In this document: piece after piece, positions 41,576-49,767 of the stretch | Position numbering within the stretch: position 1 is the first letter of the stretch | Layout of the letters: the number at the start of each line of letters is the position of its first letter | Assembly: GCF_024609785.1 (NCBI RefSeq) | Contig: NZ_JANHJQ010000021.1 | Span: 1-51,475, forward strand | Source: Pseudalkalibacillus decolorationis | GTDB taxonomy: Bacteria > Bacillota > Bacilli > Bacillales > Fictibacillaceae | Direction of reading: 5' to 3' | Length of the DNA stretch: 51,475 nt | Notes under the pieces: generated by a model | The model's input: the letters and a program-made list of their open reading frames with translations, nothing else | What the model was told of the DNA's origin: nothing | The model's database searches: none | Program-made: the position numbers and the translations under genes

Positions 41576-42954
41576 TATTTCAAAGTTAAAGAAGCTACAA
41601 CTTCAACATGTGAAGTATGTGGAAACATGTCTACAGGCTGTAACCGCTCTACTTTAAATCCTGCTTTCGATAAGAAGTTTACGTCCTTTGCCAGAGTCGA
41701 TGGATTACATGAAACATAGACCAATTTCTTCGGTTTGATTTTTTTGACTGTATCTAAAAACGTCTGATCACAGCCTGTTCTCGGAGGATCGACCACGATA
41801 ACATCAGGTTTCCAGCCTTCTTTTAACCATTTAGGGAGCCAATACTCTGCTTTTCCCGTCTCATATTGAACATTTGTAAATCCGTGTTTTATTGCATTCT
41901 CTGTGGCATCATCAATCGAATCTTCAATGACATCCATCCCGCGAACTTCTTTTGCATCCTTTGCGAGCCAAAGACCAATCGTTCCTACTCCGCAATACGC
42001 ATCGACGACTTTTTCTTCACCCGTAAGTTTAGCTGCTTTACGAACTTGATTATATAATTTGACTGTTTGAACCGGATTTAATTGAAAGAATGCTCGAGCT
42101 GATAACTCAAAAGACAGATCCCCTAGCGTTTCTTGAATCGTTTCCGCACCTTCAAGATGAATCGTTTCCTCACCAAAAATAACAGACGTCTTTTGACCGT
42201 TGATATTTTGTAAAAGCGAAACGACTAGTGGCAAGCGTTTTTTGATTTCACCTATTAAAAGATCTTTTTTAGGAATATCACGCTGAGTTGTAACCAGAAC
42301 AACTTGAACCTGCTTCGTTTGAAAACTTACTCTCGTCACAATGGTTCGCACAATACCCGAGCGCTTTCGTTCATTATAAATGGAAATGTTCAGGTCCTCT
42401 AGAATCGACTTAATCTCATTCGTGACACTTGTTGTTTCGGGATGCTGAACCATGCAATTCGTTAGATCGATCAGCTTGTGAGAACCAATTCCATATAGAC
42501 CCGCGATCACTGAGGCATCTCGTTTTGCAACCTGAAGTTGACTTTTGTTTCGGTAATTCCATGGATCTTCCATGCCGATCGTATCTTTCAACGGAAGGTG
42601 ATGCGCATTGTAATTCGTATACCGATCAAAAGCCTGGCGTACAATATCCTTCTTTTCACGCAACTGAGCCTCATATTGAAGATGCTGGAGCTGACAGCCT
42701 CCGCATTCTTCGTAGATCGGGCATGGCGGTTTCACCCTGTCTTCTGATCGTTTCTTTATTGACTTTACACTCGCTTCAATGCGATTAGGAAAGGCTTTCG
42801 TAACTTCGGCAAGTATCTCTTCACCCGGGAGGGCTCCCGGGATGAATGTTACTTTTCTTTTATAAAATCCGACCCCTTCTCCATTTATTCCGAGTCTTTT
42901 TATTGTAACAGGGATTGTTTCCCCAACTTTTACGTGTACATCTTTTGTGTTCAT
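41575..42954 (-). CDS. rlmCD: 23S rRNA (uracil-5-)-methyltransferase, RlmCD type
   Basis: 459 aa. An N-terminal TRAM domain (residues about 5-60) is followed by an iron-sulfur binding region with [11 protein letters not shown], and the C-terminal SAM-dependent domain with [22 protein letters not shown] and the catalytic cysteine motif [11 protein letters not shown]. In Bacillus the single enzyme methylates both U747 and U1939. I chose the ATG at 42954, with CGGAGT 7 nt upstream; the longer frame to 42987 has no ribosome site. Confidence 0.93.
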   Translation of the reverse strand: MNTKDVHVKVGETIPVTIKRLGINGEGVGFYKRKVTFIPGALPGEEILAEVTKAFPNRIEASVKSIKKRSEDRVKPPCPIYEECGGCQLQHLQYEAQLREKKDIVRQAFDRYTNYNAHHLPLKDTIGMEDPWNYRNKSQLQVAKRDASVIAGLYGIGSHKLIDLTNCMVQHPETTSVTNEIKSILEDLNISIYNERKRSGIVRTIVTRVSFQTKQVQVVLVTTQRDIPKKDLLIGEIKKRLPLVVSLLQNINGQKTSVIFGEETIHLEGAETIQETLGDLSFELSARAFFQLNPVQTVKLYNQVRKAAKLTGEEKVVDAYCGVGTIGLWLAKDAKEVRGMDVIEDSIDDATENAIKHGFTNVQYETGKAEYWLPKWLKEGWKPDVIVVDPPRTGCDQTFLDTVKKIKPKKLVYVSCNPSTLAKDVNFLSKAGFKVERLQPVDMFPHTSHVEVVASLTLK

Positions 42955-43017
42955 CCTAACACTCCGTCTTTGTAGAATCGGATTCATTATATCACATGAA
43001 GGCCCATTAACATCAAA

Positions 43018-43077
43018 GGGGTCAGGTAGATGTAAAGAACCGCTTTAATTTTGCGATCCTTTACCGAACCTGACCCT
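43018..43077. other. Three-tier inverted repeat (GGGTCAGGT...ACCTGACCC)
   Basis: The outer stem GGGTCAGGT/ACCTGACCC (43019-43027, 43068-43076) encloses a middle stem GTAAAG/CTTTAC (43032-43037, 43059-43064) and an inner stem CGC/GCG. It lies between rlmCD and pdaA, both on the minus strand. It has no T-run and no coding capacity. Confidence 0.6.
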
Positions 43078-43159
43078 CCATAACAGTCATTTCAACACGT
43101 ATTTTCGTCTATTAGCTTTAAGGTTAATTCCCCTTCAATCGTTCCGTTTTAATCTTGAG

Positions 43160-43185
43160 ATTGAAGGTTTGTTCTCCTTCAATCT
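43160..43185 (-). terminator. Hairpin overlapping the pdaA stop codon
   Basis: GATTGAAGG pairs exactly with CCTTCAATC over 8 nt; the pdaA stop (43179-43181) is in the stem. The T-run is poor, so it may protect the 3' end more than terminate. Confidence 0.5.
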
Positions 43186-44003
43186 AGGGGTTGGAGATTA
43201 CCCTGTCCAATCTTATTTGCGCCGAGAAGGTTTTCATCTGCTACAAGGGTGTTAAGGCTTTTAAATGTGTAGCCTTGTTTACGTAAGTCATCGATGACGC
43301 GGGCTAGAGCTTCTGCGTTGTCCTTAGAAACAGTATGGAGCAGCATGATCGCTCCTGGATGAACTTGTTTCATGATATTACGGTAGGCATAATCTGAACC
43401 CTTTTGTTGATCCGTCATCCAATCCATGTAGGCCAGTGACCAAAACACGTTGATGTAACCTTCTTGTTCAGATAAAGCAAGAGTTCGTTCGCTAAATACT
43501 CCCCTTGGTGGTCGCAAAAACATCATATCATCGCGTCCCGTTAATTTTCGGTATGCTTCTTCCACCTTTTGAAGTTCCTCTTTTAAACGATCATTGCTAA
43601 CTGTTGTTAAGTCCGGATGGTGCCACGAGTGATTCCCAACAATATGCCCTTCTTTTACCATCCGTTGAACCAGTTCTGGTTGGTCCTTTAAGTAATGCCC
43701 CGTAACAAAAAATGCTGCTGGGACCTTCTTTTCTTTTAAAACATCTAGAACTTGTTTTGTGTATCCATTCTCATAGCCATTATCAAATGTTAAATAAAGA
43801 TTTTTTTCACTTGTGTCCCCAATAAAAAATCCATTGTACTTTTTTAAAAGCTCAATAAATTCCGATTCTGTTGTTGCTGGTTGATGATCCTTGCTCCGTT
43901 TAAAAAACCAATCATGCTTTTCGTTCGAATAAGCATTTCCGTTCAGTGGAACCATTAATACCAACACAACTGCAAGGAATGCGGCAATAAAATGTTTTAG
44001 CAC
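43179..44003 (-). CDS. pdaA: Polysaccharide deacetylase PdaA (muramic delta-lactam synthesis)
   Basis: 274 aa. The signal peptide (residues 1-24, hydrophobic FIAAFLAVVLVLMV) exports it. NodB domain motifs: LTFDNGYENG (motif 1, with N replacing one of the usual acidic residues, as in PdaA), HSWHHPDL (motif 2, metal His pair), RPPRGVFS (motif 3) and a late LLHT. PdaA deacetylates N-acetylmuramic acid in spore cortex, needed for delta-lactam and germination. This matches the cortex hydrolase encoded at 4411-5676 functionally. Confidence 0.93.
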   Translation of the reverse strand: MLKHFIAAFLAVVLVLMVPLNGNAYSNEKHDWFFKRSKDHQPATTESEFIELLKKYNGFFIGDTSEKNLYLTFDNGYENGYTKQVLDVLKEKKVPAAFFVTGHYLKDQPELVQRMVKEGHIVGNHSWHHPDLTTVSNDRLKEELQKVEEAYRKLTGRDDMMFLRPPRGVFSERTLALSEQEGYINVFWSLAYMDWMTDQQKGSDYAYRNIMKQVHPGAIMLLHTVSKDNAEALARVIDDLRKQGYTFKSLNTLVADENLLGANKIGQGNLQPLD

Positions 44004-44082
44004 AGAAATCTTCTCCCTCTGTATGTCCTTACATTTAGTTTGAATATTGTTCAGCTATACATACGAGGAATCGATTTCCAAT

Positions 44083-44304
44083 ACAGAAAAGCGGAAGCGC
44101 CCGTTTAGGTGCGATAAAGAAAACTTGGTAAACGCCACGCTTTTTAGGCGATTACCTTAGTTGAACTTATGCTAGTGCAAGCGCTGGAGATTTCTGGACA
44201 AGAACGCGCTTTCCAGCGTGATGCCAGAAATCGAAGCGACCTCGAGCAACTGGGCGCTAAAGCTAGACATTACATCTTTGCATCAAATTTTATACTTTCC
44301 TATT
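44083..44304 (+). repeat. Repeat A, copy 8, carrying an internal B-type segment
   Basis: The left end is AGAAAAGCGGAAGCGCCC and the right end is GGGCGCTAAAGCTAGACATT with TTTTATACTTTCC. About 64 bp (44114-44177) beginning TAAAGAAAACTTGGT and ending ACTTATGCTAGTG sit between GGTGCGA and CAAGCGCTGG, the same position as in copy 1 (3810-4040). The internal hairpin around TTCTGG...CCAGAA is diverged from other copies. Confidence 0.75.
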
Positions 44305-44340
44305 AAAAAAACGGAGGACTCCTATACTTAGAGTCCTCCG
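44304..44340 (-). terminator. Terminator of the fumarase gene
   Basis: Perfect 10-bp stem CGGAGGACTC/GAGTCCTCCG (44312-44321, 44331-44340), 9-nt loop, followed on the minus strand by T7. Confidence 0.9.
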
Positions 44341-44358
44341 CTTTTCCAAACATTCATT

Positions 44359-45903
44359 TTATTTAAATACCGGTTCTTTAAACTGGGCTAGTTTCTCTAA
44401 CGAAGATTTTTCAACATCCTGATGGAGGCTTTTCCCGTGGGAGTCCATCGTAACAACCGCTGTAAATCCTTCTACTTGAAGATGCCACATTGCTTCTGGA
44501 ATACCGAAATCGAGTAAATCGACACCATCCACTTTTTTAATACACTCCGCATAGTACTGTGCAGCACCGCCAATTGCGTTCAGGTAAATGCCGCCGTGTT
44601 CTTCAAGTGCTTTCAGCGTTTTCGGACCCATTCCACCTTTACCGATCACAGCACGGATTCCGAATTTTTTCATGATGTCCCCTTGATATGGTTCCTCACG
44701 AATACTTGTTGTCGGACCTGCTGCCATTACGTGGTACTCACCAGATTCATCCTTCCTCATAACCGGACCGCAGTGATAAATGATCTGACCATTCAGATCG
44801 ACTGGCGCGTCGTTAGACATTAAATGCTTATGAATCGCGTCACGACCAGTGTGCATAACACCGTTAATTCGCACTACATCCCCAACTCGAAGCTCTCGAA
44901 TCTTCTCCTCAGTGATTGGTGCCTCAAGAACGACTTCACGTACTTCATCCTGTCCTTCAAGAGTTGCAGCCGCTTTTTCCATTTCCTTTTTAAAATCAAT
45001 CTTTTCCCCATCCTGATAGAACCACTCTTGAATCTCACCTGTTTCACCATCTAACTTAAATCCAAGACGACGATAGGCCCAGCAATTGTAAGCGACAGAA
45101 ACGAAAAAGCTTGCAGGAATCCGGTTCATGACACCAACCTTACAACCTAACAACGTCGTTTCACCGCCAAAGCCCATTGAACCTATTCCGAGTTCGTTCA
45201 CATTATCCATTACATACTCTTCAAGCTTACGAAGGTCATCATTTGTGTTTGTATCTTCAACGGAACGGAACAACTGCTCTTTAGCCAGCTCATAGCCTGA
45301 TGTACGATCCCCGCCGATTCCTACTCCGATAAATCCTGCACTACAGCCTTGACCCTGAGCTTGATAAACGGAATGCATGATACACTTTCGGATTCCGTCA
45401 AGATCACGCCCGGCTCTTCCAAGTCCATCTAGCTCCGCTGGAAGGCTATATTGAATGTTTTTATTTTCACAACCGCCGCCTTTTAGGATAAGACGAGCAT
45501 CTATATAGTCTTTCTCCCATTGTTCAAACTTAATGACAGGTGTGCCATCGCCAAGATTATCACCGCTATTGGCACCAGTTAATGAATCAACCGAATTCGG
45601 CCGTAATTTACTGTTTGCAGTTGCCTCAGTAATAGCTTCCTTAATTGCCTTTTTGATTTCAAGTTGGTTCACTCCAACAGGCACTTTAATTTTAAAAGTA
45701 GGTAGTCCTGTGTCCTGACAAATTGGCAATACATTTTCGTCTGCCTTTAAAATATTGTCACTGATTGTATCTAAAGACATCGCTGCACGAGTGCCAGCGT
45801 TTTCCTGAGCCTTTGCCTTCGCGATCGCTCTACGGACATCCTTTGGAAGGTTAGTCGACGTTTCAACGATCAACTTATACATACTATCTTTTAATTTCTC
45901 CAT
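44359..45903 (-). CDS. fumA: Class I (iron-sulfur) fumarate hydratase
   Basis: 514 aa. TCA-cycle enzyme interconverting fumarate and L-malate. The alpha part (1-280) holds the 4Fe-4S cysteines in PICQDTG, QGQGCSAG and LLGCKVG; the beta part follows with GRDAIHKHL and GPTTSIREEPY. Start 45903 (MEKLKDSMY) has GGGGTC/AAGGGG about 10 nt upstream; the frame extends to 45924 without support. B. subtilis uses the oxygen-stable class II CitG, so this class I enzyme is a difference worth noting; whether a class II gene also exists cannot be seen here. Confidence 0.94.
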   Translation of the reverse strand: MEKLKDSMYKLIVETSTNLPKDVRRAIAKAKAQENAGTRAAMSLDTISDNILKADENVLPICQDTGLPTFKIKVPVGVNQLEIKKAIKEAITEATANSKLRPNSVDSLTGANSGDNLGDGTPVIKFEQWEKDYIDARLILKGGGCENKNIQYSLPAELDGLGRAGRDLDGIRKCIMHSVYQAQGQGCSAGFIGVGIGGDRTSGYELAKEQLFRSVEDTNTNDDLRKLEEYVMDNVNELGIGSMGFGGETTLLGCKVGVMNRIPASFFVSVAYNCWAYRRLGFKLDGETGEIQEWFYQDGEKIDFKKEMEKAAATLEGQDEVREVVLEAPITEEKIRELRVGDVVRINGVMHTGRDAIHKHLMSNDAPVDLNGQIIYHCGPVMRKDESGEYHVMAAGPTTSIREEPYQGDIMKKFGIRAVIGKGGMGPKTLKALEEHGGIYLNAIGGAAQYYAECIKKVDGVDLLDFGIPEAMWHLQVEGFTAVVTMDSHGKSLHQDVEKSSLEKLAQFKEPVFK

Positions 45904-46063
45904 TCCCCAATGACCCCTTTTCAAGAATTGTCGCCCTTTTTTTATGCACTAATTGAAACTATTCTATAAAAATAATACTTATTTGTAAGCGAAATTAAAT
46001 TACTGGTTACACTATAATTAATCTATTTTTATTATAACAAATTAACTATAAAATTTGTCATAA

Positions 46064-46252
46064 TTACTCTTCCCAATCATGTCGAAACTGCTTACACTTT
46101 AGTTCAAGTTCATCAAGCATTCCGATAATACGGTCAATCTCTTCAACGCCAGCTGTTTTTGGATCTATCGCATCAAGAACTTTTAAGAGCATATCCATAC
46201 GGTTTTGTATATAGTGCATTTGTGTCTCTTTATCATTAATCGCATTTCCCAT
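46064..46252 (-). CDS. SE1561 family small protein
   Basis: 62 aa, MGNAINDKETQMHYIQNRMD..., predicted to be wholly helical (two amphipathic helices; ...EEIDRIIGMLDELELKCKQFRHDW). Matches the conserved SE1561-type family of Bacillales, function unknown. AAAGGAG lies 11 nt before the start. Upstream of fumA in the same direction with 160 bp between, so probably separate. Confidence 0.85.
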   Translation of the reverse strand: MGNAINDKETQMHYIQNRMDMLLKVLDAIDPKTAGVEEIDRIIGMLDELELKCKQFRHDWEE

Positions 46253-46419
46253 CTTGCAAAAAACTCCTTTCTATCCGTATCCATCATACCAGAATGATTT
46301 GCTGGGGACATCCATATCATAATGGTATTGCTTTACAAAAGTAAGTCGAAACCGTACACTAAAGAAAACTTACATGTAAACTCGAGTCAATCTCAGCAAC
46401 AAATATGAGGTGATGAATT

Positions 46420-46743
46420 GTGAACTATGAAAGCATGTGCCCAAAATACGAAGCTGCGATAGAAATTATTGGTAAAAAATGGACAGGGCTTATCATACGT
46501 GTGTTACTTTCTGGACCTAAACGATTTAAAGATATTAAAAAGCAAATCCCCGATATGAGTGATCGAATGCTTACAGAACGGATGAAGGAACTTGAATCAC
46601 TCGGCATCGTTAAGCGCGATGTTTACCCTGAAACACCAGTACGTATTGAATATGAACTAACTGATAAAGGGTCTTCACTAAAGGATGTCATAGGTGAAAT
46701 TCAACGTTGGAGTGACCATTGGGTCGAAGCTAAAAATAAATAA
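46420..46743 (+). CDS. HxlR-family transcriptional regulator
   Basis: 107 aa, GTG start (MNYESMCPKYEAAIEIIGKKWT), with GAGGTG upstream. It has the HxlR winged-helix: KRFKDIKKQIPDMSDRMLTERMKELESLGIVKR. The single N-terminal cysteine (Cys7) is in the position used by redox-sensing HxlR members (HypR, YodB), so thiol sensing is possible but unproven. It stands alone with its own terminator; the target is unknown. Confidence 0.92.
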   Translation: MNYESMCPKYEAAIEIIGKKWTGLIIRVLLSGPKRFKDIKKQIPDMSDRMLTERMKELESLGIVKRDVYPETPVRIEYELTDKGSSLKDVIGEIQRWSDHWVEAKNK

Positions 46744-46747
46744 GGAA

Positions 46748-46779
46748 GAGACTGGCCTCGTGGTCAGTCTCCATTTTTT
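46748..46779 (+). terminator. Terminator of the HxlR-family gene
   Basis: GAGACTGGCC pairs with GGTCAGTCTC (one mismatch), 4-nt loop, T-run CATTTTTT. Confidence 0.85.
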
Positions 46780-46819
46780 ATGTGGATTAGTATTATGAAT
46801 CACCCTCGATCTCACAAAA

Positions 46820-47608
46820 TCAGTTTGTCATGTTAAAGCGGAGAGTAATATAATCCTGAACAGGGATCCAAGCACCAATTCCTTGGTGGGTAACGTTTTT
46901 CACTTCAATCATCTTCTTACTTCCTTTTAAAACAATGTATACCTCACCGTATGTGACACGACCTTTTTCGTTAACGGCTGGAATATATCCGTATAAATAG
47001 CCTGCCTTCTTCGGTTGAATATTATAAACATTATCTTTCTTTGTTCCTTTTCCAATAATCGTAGTAAAGGACAATGGAAGAGCTGTCTTTTTCGAAGCAG
47101 TAATCATCATCATTTTTTTCACATCGTCACTACTTGGAATTTCAGCAGTTAATCCTCCGCTCACCTTCTCCTCGTTTTCCTGTACGAACTTCAGTTGTTG
47201 AACCGCCTGTCCACCACGATTGTCCACTTGATTGATATTCACTTTCTTGTACTCCCAATTGACATTTGTTTCTGCAGATTCATAATTCAATGGCCACTCA
47301 CCTAAGTAGATCTTAGCTCGATATCCGACAGCAGTTTTTGTTGGAGCAATAGTGGATTCATTAAAGAGACGGATAAGTTCCGGGTTCTCAATCTTGATGT
47401 CAGTTGTTGAAAACATATCCCTCGTGAGCTCACTAGGCTGAAGGTCTGGTAAATCCTGCGTGGCATTCGGATACGTGTTTTCCTTTGATATGGAAACAGT
47501 TGAATTTGGAATTGAAACCTTATCACTTTGCTTCTCTTTTGCTGAAAAAACTTGGTTAGGTACAAGTAATAAGCATAAACAGAAAATCAAAATACTTATC
47601 TTTCTCAT
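46820..47608 (-). CDS. yfkD: YfkD family exported protein
   Basis: 262 aa from ATG 47608 (MRKISILIFCLCLLLVPNQVFSA), giving a clear N-terminal signal peptide cleaved near VFSA. The upstream AAGGGG is 12 nt away, so initiation may be weak. The body has family blocks such as LPDLQPSELTRDMFSTTDIKIENPELIRLFNESTI and KIYLGEWPLNYES. The function is unknown. The upstream region holds an array of CAAACGTTTG palindromes, 93-350 bp before the start, which could regulate it. Confidence 0.88.
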   Translation of the reverse strand: MRKISILIFCLCLLLVPNQVFSAKEKQSDKVSIPNSTVSISKENTYPNATQDLPDLQPSELTRDMFSTTDIKIENPELIRLFNESTIAPTKTAVGYRAKIYLGEWPLNYESAETNVNWEYKKVNINQVDNRGGQAVQQLKFVQENEEKVSGGLTAEIPSSDDVKKMMMITASKKTALPLSFTTIIGKGTKKDNVYNIQPKKAGYLYGYIPAVNEKGRVTYGEVYIVLKGSKKMIEVKNVTHQGIGAWIPVQDYITLRFNMTN

Positions 47609-47700
47609 AAGCGCACATACCCCTTTCATATACTTATTTTTTTCCACTAAAGCTAAAATGTGCATGCCAATTTTTTCATATGTTTATTTTTCAACTTAAA

Positions 47701-47955
47701 CAAACGTTTGATTGAGACGATTAGCCTTAGAACCATAAGGAAACGAACGATTAAATCAAACGTTTGAATAATAAGAAACAGTGGAAAAAATTAGTTAAAT
47801 TGATTTCAGCGTTCATTTTCAAACAAACGTTTGATTGATAATCTTGCCGCATTAAACAAACGTTTGATTGAGTCTCATAATCCGTGAAAGATTAAGGGAA
47901 AAGTGACTGCACGAGCGCTTCACAGTCATTTTTAGGCATTTAAAACGGACGTTTG
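47701..47955. promoter_or_regulatory. Array of five CAAACGTTTG operator-like palindromes
   Basis: Exact 10-bp cores lie at 47701, 47757, 47824 and 47857, and one degenerate copy CGGACGTTTG at 47946. Flanks repeat too: AAACAAACGTTTGATTGA at three of the sites. Spacings are 56, 67, 33 and 89 bp. The array lies between yfkD and the AbiGi-like gene. The CG-centred palindrome is of the type bound by LacI or TetR family regulators, but no such gene is in this window. Confidence 0.7.
47903..47937. terminator. Terminator of the AbiGi-like gene
   Basis: GTGACTG pairs with CAGTCAT-type bases; T5 on the plus strand and TTTT on the minus strand. It follows the AbiGi-like gene within 60 bp. Confidence 0.55.
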
Positions 47956-47961
47956 ATCCAA

Positions 47962-48564
47962 TTACGCCTCTTCAATTAAACGCCATGATAAAACCGAAAT
48001 ATCTTCAGGATAATTTTTGTGTTCAAGTACATCACGCATCTTTTTTAGAAACGGATCGGGGACGACAATCGCGGCAATATCCTTCTTTTTAAAATGAAAG
48101 TCACCAATATGTCGCCATTCCCGTTCTCGGTAAAAGGTATGTCCTTTTTCAGGTTGAAAGTCGGTTAGCTTAATGAAATCTTTTAATGGATGGTCTCTAT
48201 TCACAAATTCTTTACGTTTCGTATGGTCAGAGGACAAATAAAGAACAGGCAAAAACAAATCATGGATGACATTTGCCTTGAATCCGATTGCTGCTCTTCC
48301 ATAATATAGTGAGTGATCCACTAGATCTTTAATCGGAATATCGGTTGTGCTGCAAAAGGCTTTTGTTTGGTATATTCCAACCTCGTCTCCCCCTGTTGCT
48401 TTCAACACTCCGGATTCAACAATTGATTGTACGAGATCAACAGAATCGTGATCCGATTTAGGGTGGCTTTTCTGGAGAAGTTCATCAGGACACAAGGCAC
48501 CAGAAAAGTTTCCTTTTGGTGAGCCTGTAAAATGCCAATAAATTCTCGAGTAGTATCTTTGCAT
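47962..48564 (-). CDS. AbiGi-like protein (abortive infection antitoxin family), possibly orphan
   Basis: 200 aa. Segments FCSTTDIPIKDLVDHSLYYGRAAIGFK and FYREREWRHIG match the general layout of the AbiGi family (a short N-terminal HFTG-like start, then FTDIP and EREWR blocks). In AbiG systems it partners a toxin AbiGii; no partner is seen here, so it may be an unrelated member of a larger family with a housekeeping use. The start codon is 8 nt after GAAAGGG, which is also the 3' arm of the terminator-like hairpin 48572-48606. Confidence 0.6.
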   Translation of the reverse strand: MQRYYSRIYWHFTGSPKGNFSGALCPDELLQKSHPKSDHDSVDLVQSIVESGVLKATGGDEVGIYQTKAFCSTTDIPIKDLVDHSLYYGRAAIGFKANVIHDLFLPVLYLSSDHTKRKEFVNRDHPLKDFIKLTDFQPEKGHTFYREREWRHIGDFHFKKKDIAAIVVPDPFLKKMRDVLEHKNYPEDISVLSWRLIEEA

Positions 48565-48571
48565 AAGAAAA

Positions 48572-48606
48572 CACCCTTTCGTCAGATCTATCTAACAGAG
48601 AGGGTG
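48572..48606 (-). terminator. Terminator-like hairpin before the AbiGi-like gene
   Basis: Minus strand: CACCCTCTC pairs with GAAAGGGTG (one mismatch), 17-nt loop, then TTTTCTT and ATG. It ends transcripts of the YitT-like gene and holds the AbiGi-like ribosome site in its 3' arm. Confidence 0.6.
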
Positions 48607-48649
48607 CTCATCTTCCCACTATTTATGTGTAGCAGGGTCGTTTATGGAG

Positions 48650-49261
48650 TTACATATGGAAAGCTTTCCGCAATTTCACATTGATGAAATTGCCTTTGTA
48701 GACGATGTCTAACATTTTCGTACCGATCAATTGGGTACAAAACGCGAATAGGAAGATCCACCAGCCAACGACAAATGCGGTAATAAAAAAGATAATTCCA
48801 TTGATCCAAAACATCACTTTACCAGGAGAACGATCCAACGCTTTTGAGAGAATTTGTGCAAGAATCGCCATACCACCTGAGGATGCACCATTTCGAAATA
48901 GAATTCCAACACCAATTCCAAAAAGACATCCGCCAAAAATCAAATCAACCCATGGGACAGATAGAGGTTTTGTCATCGATAATCCGATTATATCAACTGT
49001 TAAGGACGTAATTGTGACTGCGAAAATGGTCTTAACAGCGGAACCCGCACCTAGAAAACGAACAGCAGCAAACAGTAATGGGACATTTACAAGCCACAAT
49101 GACCAACCAAGGGGAATGTTCCAAAAGTACTCATTTATAATCGCAATCCCGGCAGCACCGCCAGAAGGGATGTGATGAGGAAACAAGAAGATTCCCATTC
49201 CGATTCCTTGAATGAGTGCACCAAGTACGAGAAACACAAACTGCTTCACACCCTGACCCAT
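48650..49261 (-). CDS. YitT-family membrane protein, short form
   Basis: 203 aa with about five membrane segments. The N-terminal YitT motif is LIQGIGMGIFLFPHHIPSGGAAGIAII, with further GIGVGILFRNGASSGGMAILAQIL. It lacks the C-terminal DUF2179 domain of full YitT proteins (about 280 aa). Its start overlaps the end of the OsmC-type gene by 16 bp, so they are translationally coupled. GGAGGAGG lies 5 nt before the ATG. The function is unknown. Confidence 0.85.
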   Translation of the reverse strand: MGQGVKQFVFLVLGALIQGIGMGIFLFPHHIPSGGAAGIAIINEYFWNIPLGWSLWLVNVPLLFAAVRFLGAGSAVKTIFAVTITSLTVDIIGLSMTKPLSVPWVDLIFGGCLFGIGVGILFRNGASSGGMAILAQILSKALDRSPGKVMFWINGIIFFITAFVVGWWIFLFAFCTQLIGTKMLDIVYKGNFINVKLRKAFHM

Positions 49262-49632
49262 TCTGCCTCCTCCACTACTTCAATACTAGCTTGAACTGAT
49301 TGCACCATCGAACAATTTTTACGGGTTAGCTTCATTGCTTTTTCGATTTTTTTCTCGTCCCACTGACTCGTTTCAATGTAAAAACGTAGCGAAATCTTTT
49401 CCACGCGATCCGCCTCTGATTCATTTCGTTGAACATCAGCTTTTACCGTAATATTCTCAAAGGGATATCGCATTTTCGTCAAGACCTTCCTTAATACGCC
49501 ACCACTGCATACAGCAACCGAAGAAACCAACAATTGATACGGACGAAACCCATATTGCTCATCTCCAGAAATATTCAATGTTCCATATTCGAGATCTGTT
49601 GTAAATCCTCCGTCTTTCATTCTAAATTCCAT
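49246..49632 (-). CDS. OsmC-family protein
   Basis: 128 aa. The OsmC fold motifs include the first cysteine in VSSVAVCSGGVLRKVL and the second in LTRKNCSMVQSV. In Ohr/OsmC members these are the peroxide-reducing thiols; this short member resembles the YhfA/OsmC-like group whose substrate is unclear. GGTGAG lies 6 nt before the start. It is the first gene of a two-gene unit with the YitT-like membrane protein. Confidence 0.88.
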   Translation of the reverse strand: MEFRMKDGGFTTDLEYGTLNISGDEQYGFRPYQLLVSSVAVCSGGVLRKVLTKMRYPFENITVKADVQRNESEADRVEKISLRFYIETSQWDEKKIEKAMKLTRKNCSMVQSVQASIEVVEEAEWVRV

Positions 49633-49767
49633 CTGTTCTCACCTTTTCTATCCTACTTATAATGACAAACTTTGGTATAATACTTTAGAAGTTTGTGTTT
49701 TATAGCTTATAAACTCAGTATGACATAACTATCAAAATGTAACAGCAATCGGGGGGAAGTACAAGTT

